This document shows, one piece after another, positions 35,283-43,161 of a stretch of 64,000 bases of DNA. The stretch's first letter is position 1, and the number at the start of each line of letters is the position of its first letter. A program made the translations under genes and the position numbers. The notes under the pieces were generated by a model that had not been told where the DNA came from, did no database searches, and was given only the letters and a program-made list of their open reading frames with translations. The DNA comes from JBNKHG01 sp050290225 (GTDB lineage Bacteria > Pseudomonadota > Gammaproteobacteria > Pseudomonadales > Cellvibrionaceae): assembly GCA_050290225.1 (NCBI GenBank), contig JBNKHG010000033.1:62001-126000 (forward strand), read 5' to 3'.

Positions 35283-36236
35283 TTATTGCAGGAAAGCCCG
35301 CAGGGTCTCGTAGTCGTCGTAGAAGGCGTTGTAGACATTGTCGGTGGTCAGCACCACCGACAGCGGCAGGTAGCCTGCGGTGAGCCCTTTGGAAAGGCAC
35401 ATGAAGTCCGGGGAAATGTCGGACTGCTCGCAGGCAAACAGGGTGCCGGTACGGCCGAAACCGACCGCAATCTCGTCGGCGATCAGATGCACACCATAGC
35501 GATCGCAGGCTTGCCGCAGCTTGGTGTGGTAGATCGGGTGGTGCATGCGCATGTTGCCGGCACACTGAATCAGCGGCTCCACCACCACGGCGCAGATTTC
35601 CTCGTGTTGCTCGGCCAGGATAGTCTCCATCGCCTCCAACTGGCGCAGAGCGTACTGTTCGTCAGTTTCTCCCGACTCCTTGTTGAAGGCGTCCGGCGAC
35701 GGCGCGGTGATGACCTCCATCAGCAGCGGCCGGTATGTATCCTTGTACAGCGCCACGTCACCCAAGGCCAGGGCCCCCAAAGTCTCGCCATGATAACTGT
35801 TAGCGAGATTGACGAAGCTCTTTTTGCCCGGTCTGCCCTGGTTCTTCCAGTAGTGGTAGCTCATCTTCAGCGCCGCCTCGATGGCTGATGAGCCGTTGTC
35901 GGCGTAGAAGCACTTGTTAAGGCCGACCGGAGTAACCTCGATCAGCCGCTCCGACAAGTTGACCACTGGCTCGTGGCTAAAGCCGGCGAGGATCACATTC
36001 TCCAGTTTGCCGATCTGCTCCTGGATGGCGGCGTTGATGCGAGGGTTGGCATGGCCAAACAAGTTAACCCACCAGGAACTCACTGCGTCGATGTAACGAT
36101 TGTTCTCGAAGTCTTCCAGCCAGACGCCTTCGCCCCGCTTCACCGGAATCAGTGGGAGGGATTCATGGTCTTTCATCTGGGTGCAGGGGTGCCAGACGGA
36201 CTTAAGGTCTCTTGCGACGAGATCGGCGTTACGCAT
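35283..36236 (-). pseudogene. bioA: bioA, 3'-truncated (DAPA aminotransferase)
   Basis: 317 residues of adenosylmethionine-8-amino-7-oxononanoate aminotransferase, the biotin-pathway step that makes 7,8-diaminopelargonate. The N-terminal WHPCTQMKDHE, the PLP-phosphate region YADNGSSAIEAALKMSYHYW, HGETLGALA, ADEIAVGFGRTGT and the PLP lysine in CLSKGLTAGYLPLS are all present. It ends at YETLRAFLQ-stop. In intact BioA the text continues with a conserved HSHSYTGN block and a small C-terminal domain of about 100 residues, here lost. Loss of that domain should abolish activity. The break point faces the AlpA/ISL3 debris. Confidence 0.85.
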
Positions 36237-36268
36237 GGTGGGGACTCCTGTCGACTGCGGGCCCTACC

Positions 36269-37333
36269 ATGGTTGCGAACACCATACTCACCGATGCCAA
36301 GAAGTATCTACTGGACATACTGGGCAGGGATGCCGTTGGTAGCGCTTGGGCCAGACCTTGGCCCGAAGCCGACCAACTGCCCTTTTTTCTGCAAAACGCC
36401 TACACCTATTATCAGGCCAAGCTGTTCGCTCGCCCCTGCCTGCTGATGCTACCCGGTACGCCGGAAGGTGAAACTCCGGCAGTGGTACGCAAACACTGGC
36501 AAGCAGTGAGCAAGCAGTTCAAGGGCGATGTGATCTACCTGATTGCGGCCGTCAACTCCTATAACCGAAAACGGCTGATAGAGCAGCATGTCCCTTTCCT
36601 GGTGCCAGGCAACCAGCTTTACCTCCCTGCGCTGGGCGTGGATCTTCGGGAACATTTCAAACTCGGTAAACAGACCAAAGTGACTCACCTCAGTGCCCCA
36701 GCCCAAGCCGTGGTGCTGCGGGAAATCCTGCACCATGACTGCTCCGGCCTGCCCGCCAAGGAGTTGGCCGGGCTGTTGGGCTACAGCCCCATGACCATCA
36801 CCCGTGCCATCAAAGAGCTGACCGACCGACAATTGGCAACAGCCGAGAAAGTAGGTCGAGAGAAGCACCTGCGCTTTCCATCCTCCGGTCGTACCCTGTG
36901 GGAGGCAGCGCTACCTGCGCTGCAAAACCCGGTATCCAAGCGAATATGGGTTGTCTGGCGGGACCGGAAAACATGGAAAGCCACCTTCGAGGGGCGCATG
37001 ACCGGAGAATCCGCCCTCGCCCATTACACCTCGCTGGCCGGCACCGGCATCAACCAATGGGCTATTACCTCGACTGCGTGGTCTGCCCTGGCCAAGCAAA
37101 AGGACGTGCATGTACTGGCAAGCCAACCTTCGGATGACAACAGCCATTTCCGCAAAGATCGGGAGGCGACGGAGCTGGAACTGTGGACGTACAATCCGGA
37201 TGTCGTCGACCCGGGCAAACCCTGGGTTGATCCACTATCACTTTGGTTAAGTTTTACGACGAACACGGACGAGCGCATCGAAATATCGCGGGAATCTTTA
37301 TTGGAACAAGTATGGAGCACATTACCGTGGTAA
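36269..37333 (+). CDS. Winged-helix regulator, AbiEi-like partner of a nucleotidyltransferase
   Basis: About 354 residues from the ATG at 36269 (MVANTILTDAKKYLLDILG). A central winged helix is visible (LPAKELAGLLGYSPMTITRA, IKELTDRQLATAEKVGREKH). The N-terminal half resembles a restriction-endonuclease or sensor-like domain without a name I can give. It overlaps the next gene, a nucleotidyltransferase with the AbiEii motif, by 22 bases, the layout of type IV abortive-infection toxin-antitoxin pairs where the first protein represses the operon and neutralises the toxin. Only 32 bases separate its start from the divergent bioA start. Confidence 0.7.
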   Translation: MVANTILTDAKKYLLDILGRDAVGSAWARPWPEADQLPFFLQNAYTYYQAKLFARPCLLMLPGTPEGETPAVVRKHWQAVSKQFKGDVIYLIAAVNSYNRKRLIEQHVPFLVPGNQLYLPALGVDLREHFKLGKQTKVTHLSAPAQAVVLREILHHDCSGLPAKELAGLLGYSPMTITRAIKELTDRQLATAEKVGREKHLRFPSSGRTLWEAALPALQNPVSKRIWVVWRDRKTWKATFEGRMTGESALAHYTSLAGTGINQWAITSTAWSALAKQKDVHVLASQPSDDNSHFRKDREATELELWTYNPDVVDPGKPWVDPLSLWLSFTTNTDERIEISRESLLEQVWSTLPW

Positions 37334-37668
37334 AAGGCCTCGACGTCTTTAGGGAACATTTCAAGGGATTTCAGGGCAGTTATGTGCTGATCGGTGGAGT
37401 CGCTTGTTATCTGCTCATGGAAGAAGCGGGTGTGGATTTTCGGGCTACAAAGGATCTGGATATTGTCCTGTGCGTGGAAGCTCTGGATGCAACCTTCGTC
37501 GAGCACTTCTGGGAGTTCGTAAAAGTCGGCGGCTACCAGAATCAGCAAAAAAGTACCGGCAACAAACAATTCTACCGATTCGACAAGCCTTCAACCGAAG
37601 GCTTCCCCCATATGCTTGAGTTATTCTCCAGAGTGCCCGATCAATTAAGCCCATTCTATTATCAATAA
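37312..37668 (+). CDS. AbiEii-like nucleotidyltransferase toxin, 3'-truncated
   Basis: 118 residues from the ATG at 37312 (MEHITVVKGLDVFREHFKGF). The nucleotidyltransferase signature is clear: VLIGGVACYLLMEEAG and TKDLDIVL, giving the GG and D-x-D metal-binding motif. Full-length family members are roughly twice as long; here the sequence ends at MLELFSRVPDQLSPFYYQ with a stop just where the C-terminal helical half should begin. It may be an inactive toxin remnant retained with its antitoxin. Its 3' end runs into the first copy of a diverged direct repeat (37664-37758). Confidence 0.7.
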   Translation: MEHITVVKGLDVFREHFKGFQGSYVLIGGVACYLLMEEAGVDFRATKDLDIVLCVEALDATFVEHFWEFVKVGGYQNQQKSTGNKQFYRFDKPSTEGFPHMLELFSRVPDQLSPFYYQ

Positions 37669-37758
37669 GCCTTTTTTATCTTTTATATTCAATCAATTAT
37701 TTCCCGGCTATAAGGTAATACCACGAAAAGTACCATGCTCAGAAATTTCTTGAAAATA
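37664..37758 (+). repeat. Diverged direct repeat, copy 1
   Basis: Begins AATAAGCC and ends TGAAAATA. By eye about three quarters of the bases match copy 2 at 40149-40245, including the shared CCATGCTCAGAAA. The start overlaps the stop of the truncated toxin. The following bases up to 37998 hold no gene. Confidence 0.6.
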
Positions 37759-37998
37759 ATTTCCTTTTTGACTGAATGGCTCCGTCCAACAGGGGTCAAG
37801 AACCAGGCAGACAGGGAAAGATACCAACTCTGTGGGGTCGCACCATGCCATTACCGGTAGCCGCTGCTCTTGCGCTACTACCAGGTCAATATTTGTTGCG
37901 AAACAATCTAATTGTACGAAAAAAATCAGATTGTACGACGTAAATGGGCGTAGTATTTTTCGGGCTAATACCCGTTAGGGGCGCTAAGTCGCTCCTCT

Positions 37999-38619
37999 TC
38001 ATTGGCCCAGACTCATCATAAGAAAACCACCAAAGGCGGCATTGTTAGGCGCGATGGATGCATCCACCAAATTCTTCATCCTGGTAATCGCATCTCGATA
38101 TCGCTGATAAAATTCCCAACTGGGTTCCGGCCTATACTGCAAATTTTCGAGTTCAAAATACTCGATCACACCTTTTGCGGTAGTGGGTTTAATAAACACC
38201 TCGTCATTGGGGTAATAGTAATTTGGGATTACCGTCATCAATGACCATTTGGCCAGCTTTAGAGGTCTGAGGGTATCGAGTAGTGTTTGGAATCCTTCTG
38301 GTTGATCGCCGTGGAGGAAACCCTTGAGCCCTGAACTTAGCTTTTTCACGGATTTTTCTTCCAGGGTCTTCATGCCGTCTCTGAACCTGGGTTTTTCGAA
38401 CATGGATACCAGAGAAGAGCGACTGACGATCTTAACCATGTTTTCCTTAATCGTATAAGGGTCTGAAAAGTTTTTTTTGAAAAACAGTTCATGAGTTAAA
38501 GCCGTTAATTGTTCAATCTTGTGTTTCTTGCCGACCGCCACCATTTCCGGGTGTAGAAAACCATCCGGGTATTTTTGAAGGAAGAGTGCTTCCGCCTGTT
38601 TCAATTTTTTTGTATTCAT
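37999..38619 (-). CDS. Conserved hypothetical protein
   Basis: A 206-residue soluble protein (MNTKKLKQAEALFLQKYPDG) with no signal peptide or membrane segment, rich in charged and aromatic residues (VIPNYYYPNDEVFIKPTTAK). I do not recognise its family. It starts 10 bases after the MAPEG gene and is the last gene of the ArsR-SRPBCC-MAPEG set, so it is likely co-regulated. Confidence 0.75.
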   Translation of the reverse strand: MNTKKLKQAEALFLQKYPDGFLHPEMVAVGKKHKIEQLTALTHELFFKKNFSDPYTIKENMVKIVSRSSLVSMFEKPRFRDGMKTLEEKSVKKLSSGLKGFLHGDQPEGFQTLLDTLRPLKLAKWSLMTVIPNYYYPNDEVFIKPTTAKGVIEYFELENLQYRPEPSWEFYQRYRDAITRMKNLVDASIAPNNAAFGGFLMMSLGQ

Positions 38620-38629
38620 CGTTGTGCCG

Positions 38630-39025
38630 TTAAATATTCAAAATAATAAGGTAAATGGCACCCAACAAAAAGTAAAAATGACCGATCATCATGCCCATAC
38701 CGCGCAGTGCTGGCGTGTCGGTATAGCGTTGTCCAAAGGCATGTAGGGCCCTGGCGAAGACAAACGCACCACCCGCAATCCATAATATGGTTCGGTTGGC
38801 GGCGGATATTTCCAACAGTCCCAGTAAAATGAGTGCGGTGGGCACATATTCGATAAAGTTGCCATGGGCGCGAGTTTTTCGTCGCAGCGTTTCGTCATTT
38901 TTCAATACGTCGGGGGTGGCTTGTGATGTGCCGGTTTTAAGGTAATGCATCGAAACCGATAAACTTAGCGGTACCATCATAATGGCAAATAAGGCGGTGT
39001 AGATCGAGGTTATGGGTAATGTCAC
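38630..39025 (-). CDS. MAPEG-family membrane protein
   Basis: About 131 residues from a GTG at 39025 (VTLPITSIYTALFAIMMVPL), with GAGGG six bases upstream. A longer frame to 39085 overlaps the SRPBCC gene and is less likely. Four hydrophobic segments and the RAHGNFIEYVPTALILLGLL motif are typical of MAPEG proteins, membrane glutathione-linked enzymes. It is part of the operon led by the ArsR gene. Confidence 0.85.
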   Translation of the reverse strand: MTLPITSIYTALFAIMMVPLSLSVSMHYLKTGTSQATPDVLKNDETLRRKTRAHGNFIEYVPTALILLGLLEISAANRTILWIAGGAFVFARALHAFGQRYTDTPALRGMGMMIGHFYFLLGAIYLIILNI

Positions 39026-39038
39026 GGGGATGCCCTCT

Positions 39039-39467
39039 TTATATATGGGAAAGTCTGTCCATAGCGCCCAGCCATCCGAGCTCATGGCGCTGATGAAATT
39101 CGGTATTAGGAATTTTTTGGTGTAATACGGTCAATTCGGTTCCCGGGCCCTTTTCGACTAAAACCCAGGTGACCAATGTAGGTATGCCCGCGTGGATATC
39201 CGGTTTTTGCCAGATCCAAGTGAATGATATCCTTGAAACCGGCTCTATCTCGGTAAATTCACCGCACACGACCACAACGCTTCCATCCGGCTGGGTATAT
39301 TGCAGGCGGTATTTGCCCCCTATATTAAATTCGTGTTCCAGTACGTTTACTTCAATGTCCGGGCTTGGTGAAAACCATTGTTCCAGATACATGGGTTGGC
39401 TCAATAATTGAAATAATCCGGTTGCAGAAATGTCGAAGCGCTGCCGGACGATTAATGTATTCTCCAT
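39039..39467 (-). CDS. SRPBCC / AHSA1-type protein
   Basis: A 142-residue START-like domain protein (MENTLIVRQRFDISATGLFQ, WFSPSPDIEVNV, FTWIWQKPDIHAG) of the activator-of-Hsp90-like SRPBCC group. Its ATG immediately follows the ArsR stop codon (TAAATG). ArsR-SRPBCC pairs are common in bacteria and are thought to respond to small hydrophobic ligands; the exact role is unknown. Confidence 0.85.
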   Translation of the reverse strand: MENTLIVRQRFDISATGLFQLLSQPMYLEQWFSPSPDIEVNVLEHEFNIGGKYRLQYTQPDGSVVVVCGEFTEIEPVSRISFTWIWQKPDIHAGIPTLVTWVLVEKGPGTELTVLHQKIPNTEFHQRHELGWLGAMDRLSHI

Positions 39468-39815
39468 TTAACAGCCCTTGTCTTCGGTCAGTGATTGAAC
39501 CAGTTGGCCAAGCCGTGCAAAGTTCCCGGTCCAGAACTGCCGGTGTCGATGCAGCCAGTCCTCGGCCGAGGCAAGCGTCTCGGGCCGCAGCTGAAAATAA
39601 TGTGTCCGCCCTTCGACCGTTCTTGTAATCAAGGCCGATTGCTCAAGTACTTTAAGGTGCTTTGACACCGTAGGCTGGGCAATGCGAAAGGGGGTTGCCA
39701 TTTCATTCGCCGAAAGCTTCTGCGACTTTGTCAGCATGGTGAGCATGGCTCTACGTGTGGGGTCACCGAGCGCATGAAAGACCTGGTCGAGTGGTTGCGT
39801 TTTTAATATAGCCAT
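39468..39815 (-). CDS. ArsR family transcriptional regulator
   Basis: A 115-residue winged-helix repressor (MAILKTQPLDQVFHALGDPT, ANEMATPFRIAQPTVSKHLK, ALITRTVEGRTHYFQL). The Cys metal site of classic ArsR (CVC in the recognition helix) is absent, so it is of the non-metal, ArsR-SRPBCC type. Its start codon lies inside a perfect 30-bp palindrome, a strong sign of autorepression. It heads a four-gene set reading leftward to 37999. Confidence 0.9.
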   Translation of the reverse strand: MAILKTQPLDQVFHALGDPTRRAMLTMLTKSQKLSANEMATPFRIAQPTVSKHLKVLEQSALITRTVEGRTHYFQLRPETLASAEDWLHRHRQFWTGNFARLGQLVQSLTEDKGC

Positions 39816-39830
39816 CTGGCTATATTAAAA
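39801..39830. promoter_or_regulatory. Perfect 30-bp palindrome over the arsR start codon
   Basis: TTTTAATATAGCCA (39801-39814) and TGGCTATATTAAAA (39817-39830) are exact inverse complements around TC. The arsR ATG (39813-39815) sits in the middle, so a bound dimer would cover both the promoter's start region and the translation start. Confidence 0.8.
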
Positions 39831-40448
39831 ACAATTGAGGGCTTGTGTCAACTTTTATCGAGATAGTGTGAGAAGGTGACTCGATACGTTTCGCCGCGCC
39901 AGTTTTTCTCAATATTTTTATAGGAAACAACACAAATTCAACAAGTCATTAAACCGCTGATCTGGGACAAAAAAGAGGTGCGGAGTTTGAGGAGCGTTAC
40001 ATTTATCCGCGTAGGGCATGATCTGCGTCCTTACGATACTGTGCTTTATACAGTCTATCGCTCACCGGCGGAATCTTGAAGCCTCAGCTACGATGCCAGC
40101 CAATGCCAGATATTGCCTGACAATTCAGATCACTCCCACCCTGTCGTAAATAAGCCCTTTTTATTTTTTGTATTCAATAGATTATTTTACTGTAAATCGG
40201 TAACACCATGAAAAATGCCATGCTCAGAAACTCTCTGTGAAAATATGGGTATTTAATCAACCCACAGGCTGACTATCTAAAAAATCCCTAACTATCGCTA
40301 AATCGGCGACAAAACCATGCAATATTTTTCCAATTGGCACTGAACTACTGAATAACGGATTATCATTAGGAGCGATTAATAACATGATCGAGCACTATGT
40401 AAGAAATGGACGCGCCACATTAGCAGCAAGCGGACAACTCATCTGTGA
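39831..40448. other. Intergenic stretch with repeat copy 2
   Basis: About 620 bases with no convincing gene. The second copy of the 95-base diverged repeat lies at 40149-40245. A short frame at 40384 (MIEHYVRNGRATLAASGQLI, ending 40452) could be a gene scrap but has no match I recognise. Confidence 0.45.
40149..40245 (+). repeat. Diverged direct repeat, copy 2
   Basis: Begins AATAAGCCC and ends TGAAAATA; matches copy 1 at 37664-37758 in the same orientation. The two copies flank the ArsR-SRPBCC-MAPEG set. Confidence 0.6.
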
Positions 40449-41033
40449 CTAACGAGTGCGACCCGCGACTTTAACAGCCGTCGCCTTGATTGCTTCAGCC
40501 ACCTCTTCCGCAGTACTAACACTTTTCATCGCGCGAACAACATTGAGACCGCCGATCAGCACCCCAAGCATTGCCCAAGCGCGCTCCCTTCGTTCCGTCA
40601 TTGAGCCACCGGACATACCATCCGCAACCAGCTCAGCGATGCGCGTCATCTTCTCCTCGTAAATGGCATGGACGTCCGGACCGAAACGAACAACCTCTGT
40701 TGTCAAAGTTGCCATTGCACAGCCACTCTCAAGATCTTTTCGGTGTGGCTTGCCAAGGTAGTAGTCCACAAAAGCCTTAACCCAGTTGCTCCCGTGTTGA
40801 CGTTGGAATTCAGGAACGCCTTCAATAACTTCATCAAGCCCGGCAGCCAGCGCCTCGCAAAATGCCCCGTCTTTGGAGCCGAAGTGTGAATAGATCGCCC
40901 CCGACGTAACCCCAGCCGCTTCCGCCAGCCCGTTTACTCCAATACCCGCATAGCCGTGCTTTCGAAAGCTGCGACTGGCGGCCTCCACGACTTTCTGTCG
41001 TGTCTCTTCTTTTGGAACACCTTTATGACGCAT
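40449..41033 (-). CDS. TetR family transcriptional regulator
   Basis: A 194-residue repressor (MRHKGVPKEETRQKVVEAAS). The N-terminal helix-turn-helix is GYAGIGVNGLAEAAGVTSGA with IYSHFGSKDGAFCEAL, the standard TetR pattern. The C-terminal part resembles the AcrR/TetR_C_11-like group. It is divergent from the tandem YdhR-like gene; four operator copies lie in the shared region at 41053-41135. Confidence 0.9.
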   Translation of the reverse strand: MRHKGVPKEETRQKVVEAASRSFRKHGYAGIGVNGLAEAAGVTSGAIYSHFGSKDGAFCEALAAGLDEVIEGVPEFQRQHGSNWVKAFVDYYLGKPHRKDLESGCAMATLTTEVVRFGPDVHAIYEEKMTRIAELVADGMSGGSMTERRERAWAMLGVLIGGLNVVRAMKSVSTAEEVAEAIKATAVKVAGRTR

Positions 41034-41052
41034 TGGTAAATACCTTCTAGTG

Positions 41053-41135
41053 ATAGCGATCGCTATTTAATTGTTGACAAATAGTGATCGCTATTTAATA
41101 CTCAAAGATAGCGATCATTATATAACGATCGCTAT
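41053..41135. promoter_or_regulatory. Array of four TetR-type operators
   Basis: Four copies of the 14-bp palindrome ATAGCGATCGCTAT: exact at 41053-41066, one mismatch at 41081-41094, two at 41108-41121 and one at 41122-41135. Centres are spaced 28, 27 and 14 bases. They lie between the divergent TetR and YdhR-like genes. Confidence 0.8.
41074..41102 (+). promoter_or_regulatory. Candidate promoter overlapped by operator 2
   Basis: A perfect TTGACA at 41074-41079 is followed after 17 bases by AATACT (41097-41102). The second TetR-type operator fills the spacer, so repressor binding would block RNA polymerase. It would drive the rightward YdhR-like gene with a leader of about 170 bases. Confidence 0.6.
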
Positions 41136-41277
41136 CAAAGGCAAATGCAATCAGAGGATGACCAGGCAATGAAATTTCCCGCAAACACGCCATGGAAATA
41201 TGTGAGGTATTACGACTCGCTGCGTCCTCAGCCATCCCGCAATACAAATCGCACCCCTTAACCCAAAGGAAATTAAT

Positions 41278-41919
41278 ATGAAACACAAAGCCTATGTCTA
41301 TACCGAACTGCAGATCTCCGTTCCATCATTCAACGACATCCCATGGCAGCGCATCAATCTAGCCATCAAGGAGCAACCCGGCTTCATCAACAAGACCTGG
41401 CTGTTTGGTGCCGGCAACCATTCAGGAGGCGGCCTGTATTGTTTTGACACCATCGAGAATGCACAAAAGTTTGTAACGAACTACTTCCCCGGCGAAGCCC
41501 GTGGCTTTGGTGTGGCGCAAACCACACGTATCTTCGACGCCGACGCCACCGAGGAAGCCAGCCGCGACATGAACTCCATGCACTACGACGGGAAGATTGA
41601 TCGTGAGCCCGGCGCATTCGTTTACACGGAAGTTCAGTTACATGCACTACCTTTCGACTCGGCGGCACCATGGCGTAAGTTCAACGCGACGCTGAAAATG
41701 CAGCCAGGCCTGATGGCGAAAACCTGGCTAAGCGGACTCAATACCGGGACCCCGGGTGGTTTGTATGCCTTTGATACCGTAGAGAATGCGACGGCGTTCG
41801 CGCTGGACTACTTCCCTAAAGAGGCGGCCGAACTGAATGCTGCTTTCTGTACCAGGGTATTCGATGCCAATGCCGCTGAGGCAGCAAGCCGGGAAATGAA
41901 CTCGCCGTTCTACAGCTAA
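41278..41919 (+). CDS. Tandem YdhR-like (monooxygenase-fold) protein
   Basis: A 213-residue protein made of two homologous halves. Each half has the order VYTELQ or VYTEVQ, PW-F/I, QPG-KTWL, GLY-FDT-ENA, F-YFP and a final DA-EAASR-MNS. The first half spans about residues 1-104, the second about 110-213. The fold matches the YdhR family of ferredoxin-like putative monooxygenases, which are usually single-domain dimers, so this gene is a fused dimer. It follows a TetR-controlled promoter and precedes a VOC protein gene by 71 bases. Confidence 0.75.
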   Translation: MKHKAYVYTELQISVPSFNDIPWQRINLAIKEQPGFINKTWLFGAGNHSGGGLYCFDTIENAQKFVTNYFPGEARGFGVAQTTRIFDADATEEASRDMNSMHYDGKIDREPGAFVYTEVQLHALPFDSAAPWRKFNATLKMQPGLMAKTWLSGLNTGTPGGLYAFDTVENATAFALDYFPKEAAELNAAFCTRVFDANAAEAASREMNSPFYS

Positions 41920-41990
41920 TTCCCATCACCCAACGGAAACTTGGCCTCGCGCGCCGGGTTTCCACTACGACAAACCGAGACACAAAGCTC

Positions 41991-42443
41991 ATGAACGAAC
42001 AAACTCTGGCTGATTTAGACCGCCCGGTGCCGCAGGGACGCTTGCTGCACACCATGATCCGTGTCAGCAACCTGGAACAATCGCTGACCTTTTACCTGGG
42101 TGCCTTAGGCATGAAGAAGCTGCGCACGGAAAACTACCTCGAGGGCCGCTTCACTTTGGTATTTATTGGTTACGGCGATGAAGCGTCGAATAGCACCATC
42201 GAACTTACCCATAATTGGGGTGAGGAAAGCTACAGCCACGGCACTGGATTTGGTCATATCGCCATCGGCGTTGTTGATATTTACGCAGTTTGTAAACGTC
42301 TTGCCTTGATGGGCGTTGAAATCATTCGGGCTCCGGGGCCGATGGCTTTTACTGCGGAAGTAAGAAGTAACCAGGAAGTCATCGCCTTTATTAAGGACCC
42401 CGACGGTTACACCATTGAGCTGATTGAAACGCCTTATCTATAA
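41991..42443 (+). CDS. gloA: VOC / lactoylglutathione lyase-like protein
   Basis: A 150-residue glyoxalase-I fold protein. It has LLHTMIRVSNLEQSLTFYLG with the first metal His, the Glu in STIELTHNWG, GFGHIAIGVVDIY with the second His, and the terminal DPDGYTIELIE with the last Glu. All four metal ligands of glyoxalase I are visible, so conversion of methylglyoxal-glutathione to lactoylglutathione is plausible. It lies downstream of the YdhR-like gene and probably shares its transcript. Confidence 0.85.
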   Translation: MNEQTLADLDRPVPQGRLLHTMIRVSNLEQSLTFYLGALGMKKLRTENYLEGRFTLVFIGYGDEASNSTIELTHNWGEESYSHGTGFGHIAIGVVDIYAVCKRLALMGVEIIRAPGPMAFTAEVRSNQEVIAFIKDPDGYTIELIETPYL

Positions 42444-42502
42444 TATCGCGGAGCCACGCTCGTGGAAGATAACATTTGTGGGATAGACAAAAAGGAGCCG
42501 CC

Positions 42503-42661
42503 ATGGAAACCAAACCCCCTCTGCCCCCGTTTACATCCGAAACCGCTACCCAAAAGGTACGCATGGCAGAAGATGCCTGGAACAGCAGGGATCCTGATCG
42601 CGTTGTTTTGGTCTATACCGAAGGCACCCGCTGGCGTAACCGTCTCAAAACTTGCGGTTGA
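42503..42661 (+). pseudogene. DUF1348 protein, only the first ~45 codons left
   Basis: From an ATG at 42503 with a good AAGGAG site (42492-42497) the frame reads METKPPLPPFTSETATQKVR, then EDAWNSRDPDRVVLVYTEGT and RWRNR. This is the start of a DUF1348 (NTF2-like) protein. The match ends there; the next codons are out of family and stop at 42659. The remainder is replaced by an SDR gene fragment in another frame. Confidence 0.75.
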
Positions 42662-43118
42662 TATCGATGAATCGAACTGGGATTTTGTGCTCGATACTAA
42701 CCTCAAGGGTGCCTGGCTGGTTGCCCTGGAAGCGGGCAAGCGCATGATTGCGGCAGGCCAACCCGGCAGTATTGTGAATACGGCATCGCTATTGGGCCTG
42801 CGTGTGGCTATTTCCCAAAGCGCCTATGCAACCTCCAAAGCCGCAGTGATTCAGTTGACCAAAAGCCTGGCTCTTGAATGGTGTCGTAAAGGCATCAGGG
42901 TGAATGCATTGTGTCCCGGCTATTTTGTCACTGAGATGAATCGGGAGTACTTTGCCAGTGAAAAAGGGCAGGCCTATATTGCCGGCATGCCGGCACGGCG
43001 CACGGGTAATCTGGATGAGCTCACAGGGCCGTTTATGCTGTTAGCCAGTGATGCAGGCTCTTTTATCAATGGTGTAGCACTACCTGTAGATGGTGGTCAC
43101 AGTATTGGAAATATGTAG
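42630..43118 (+). pseudogene. Short-chain dehydrogenase, 5'-truncated
   Basis: About 162 codons of an SDR: AGVTVSKLAVDIDESNWDFV, DTNLKGAWLVALEAGKRM, the catalytic Ser in NTASLLGLR, Tyr-x3-Lys in SAYATSKAA and the end GVALPVDGGHSIGNM. The Rossmann NAD-binding GxxxGxG half is missing. The active-site residues remain but without a cofactor site, so it is not expected to work. The junction with the DUF1348 remnant is near 42630-42642, where the same bases encode family residues in both frames. Confidence 0.8.
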
Positions 43119-43161
43119 AAGCCATCCCGCTCTACTGGTTTAAGGGCAGCTACTTTTAGAG

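Noticed and set aside
40384..40452. Short frame MIEHYVRNGRATLAASGQLI
   Set aside because: Only 22 codons, no clear ribosome binding site and no known match; noted only as a possible gene scrap.
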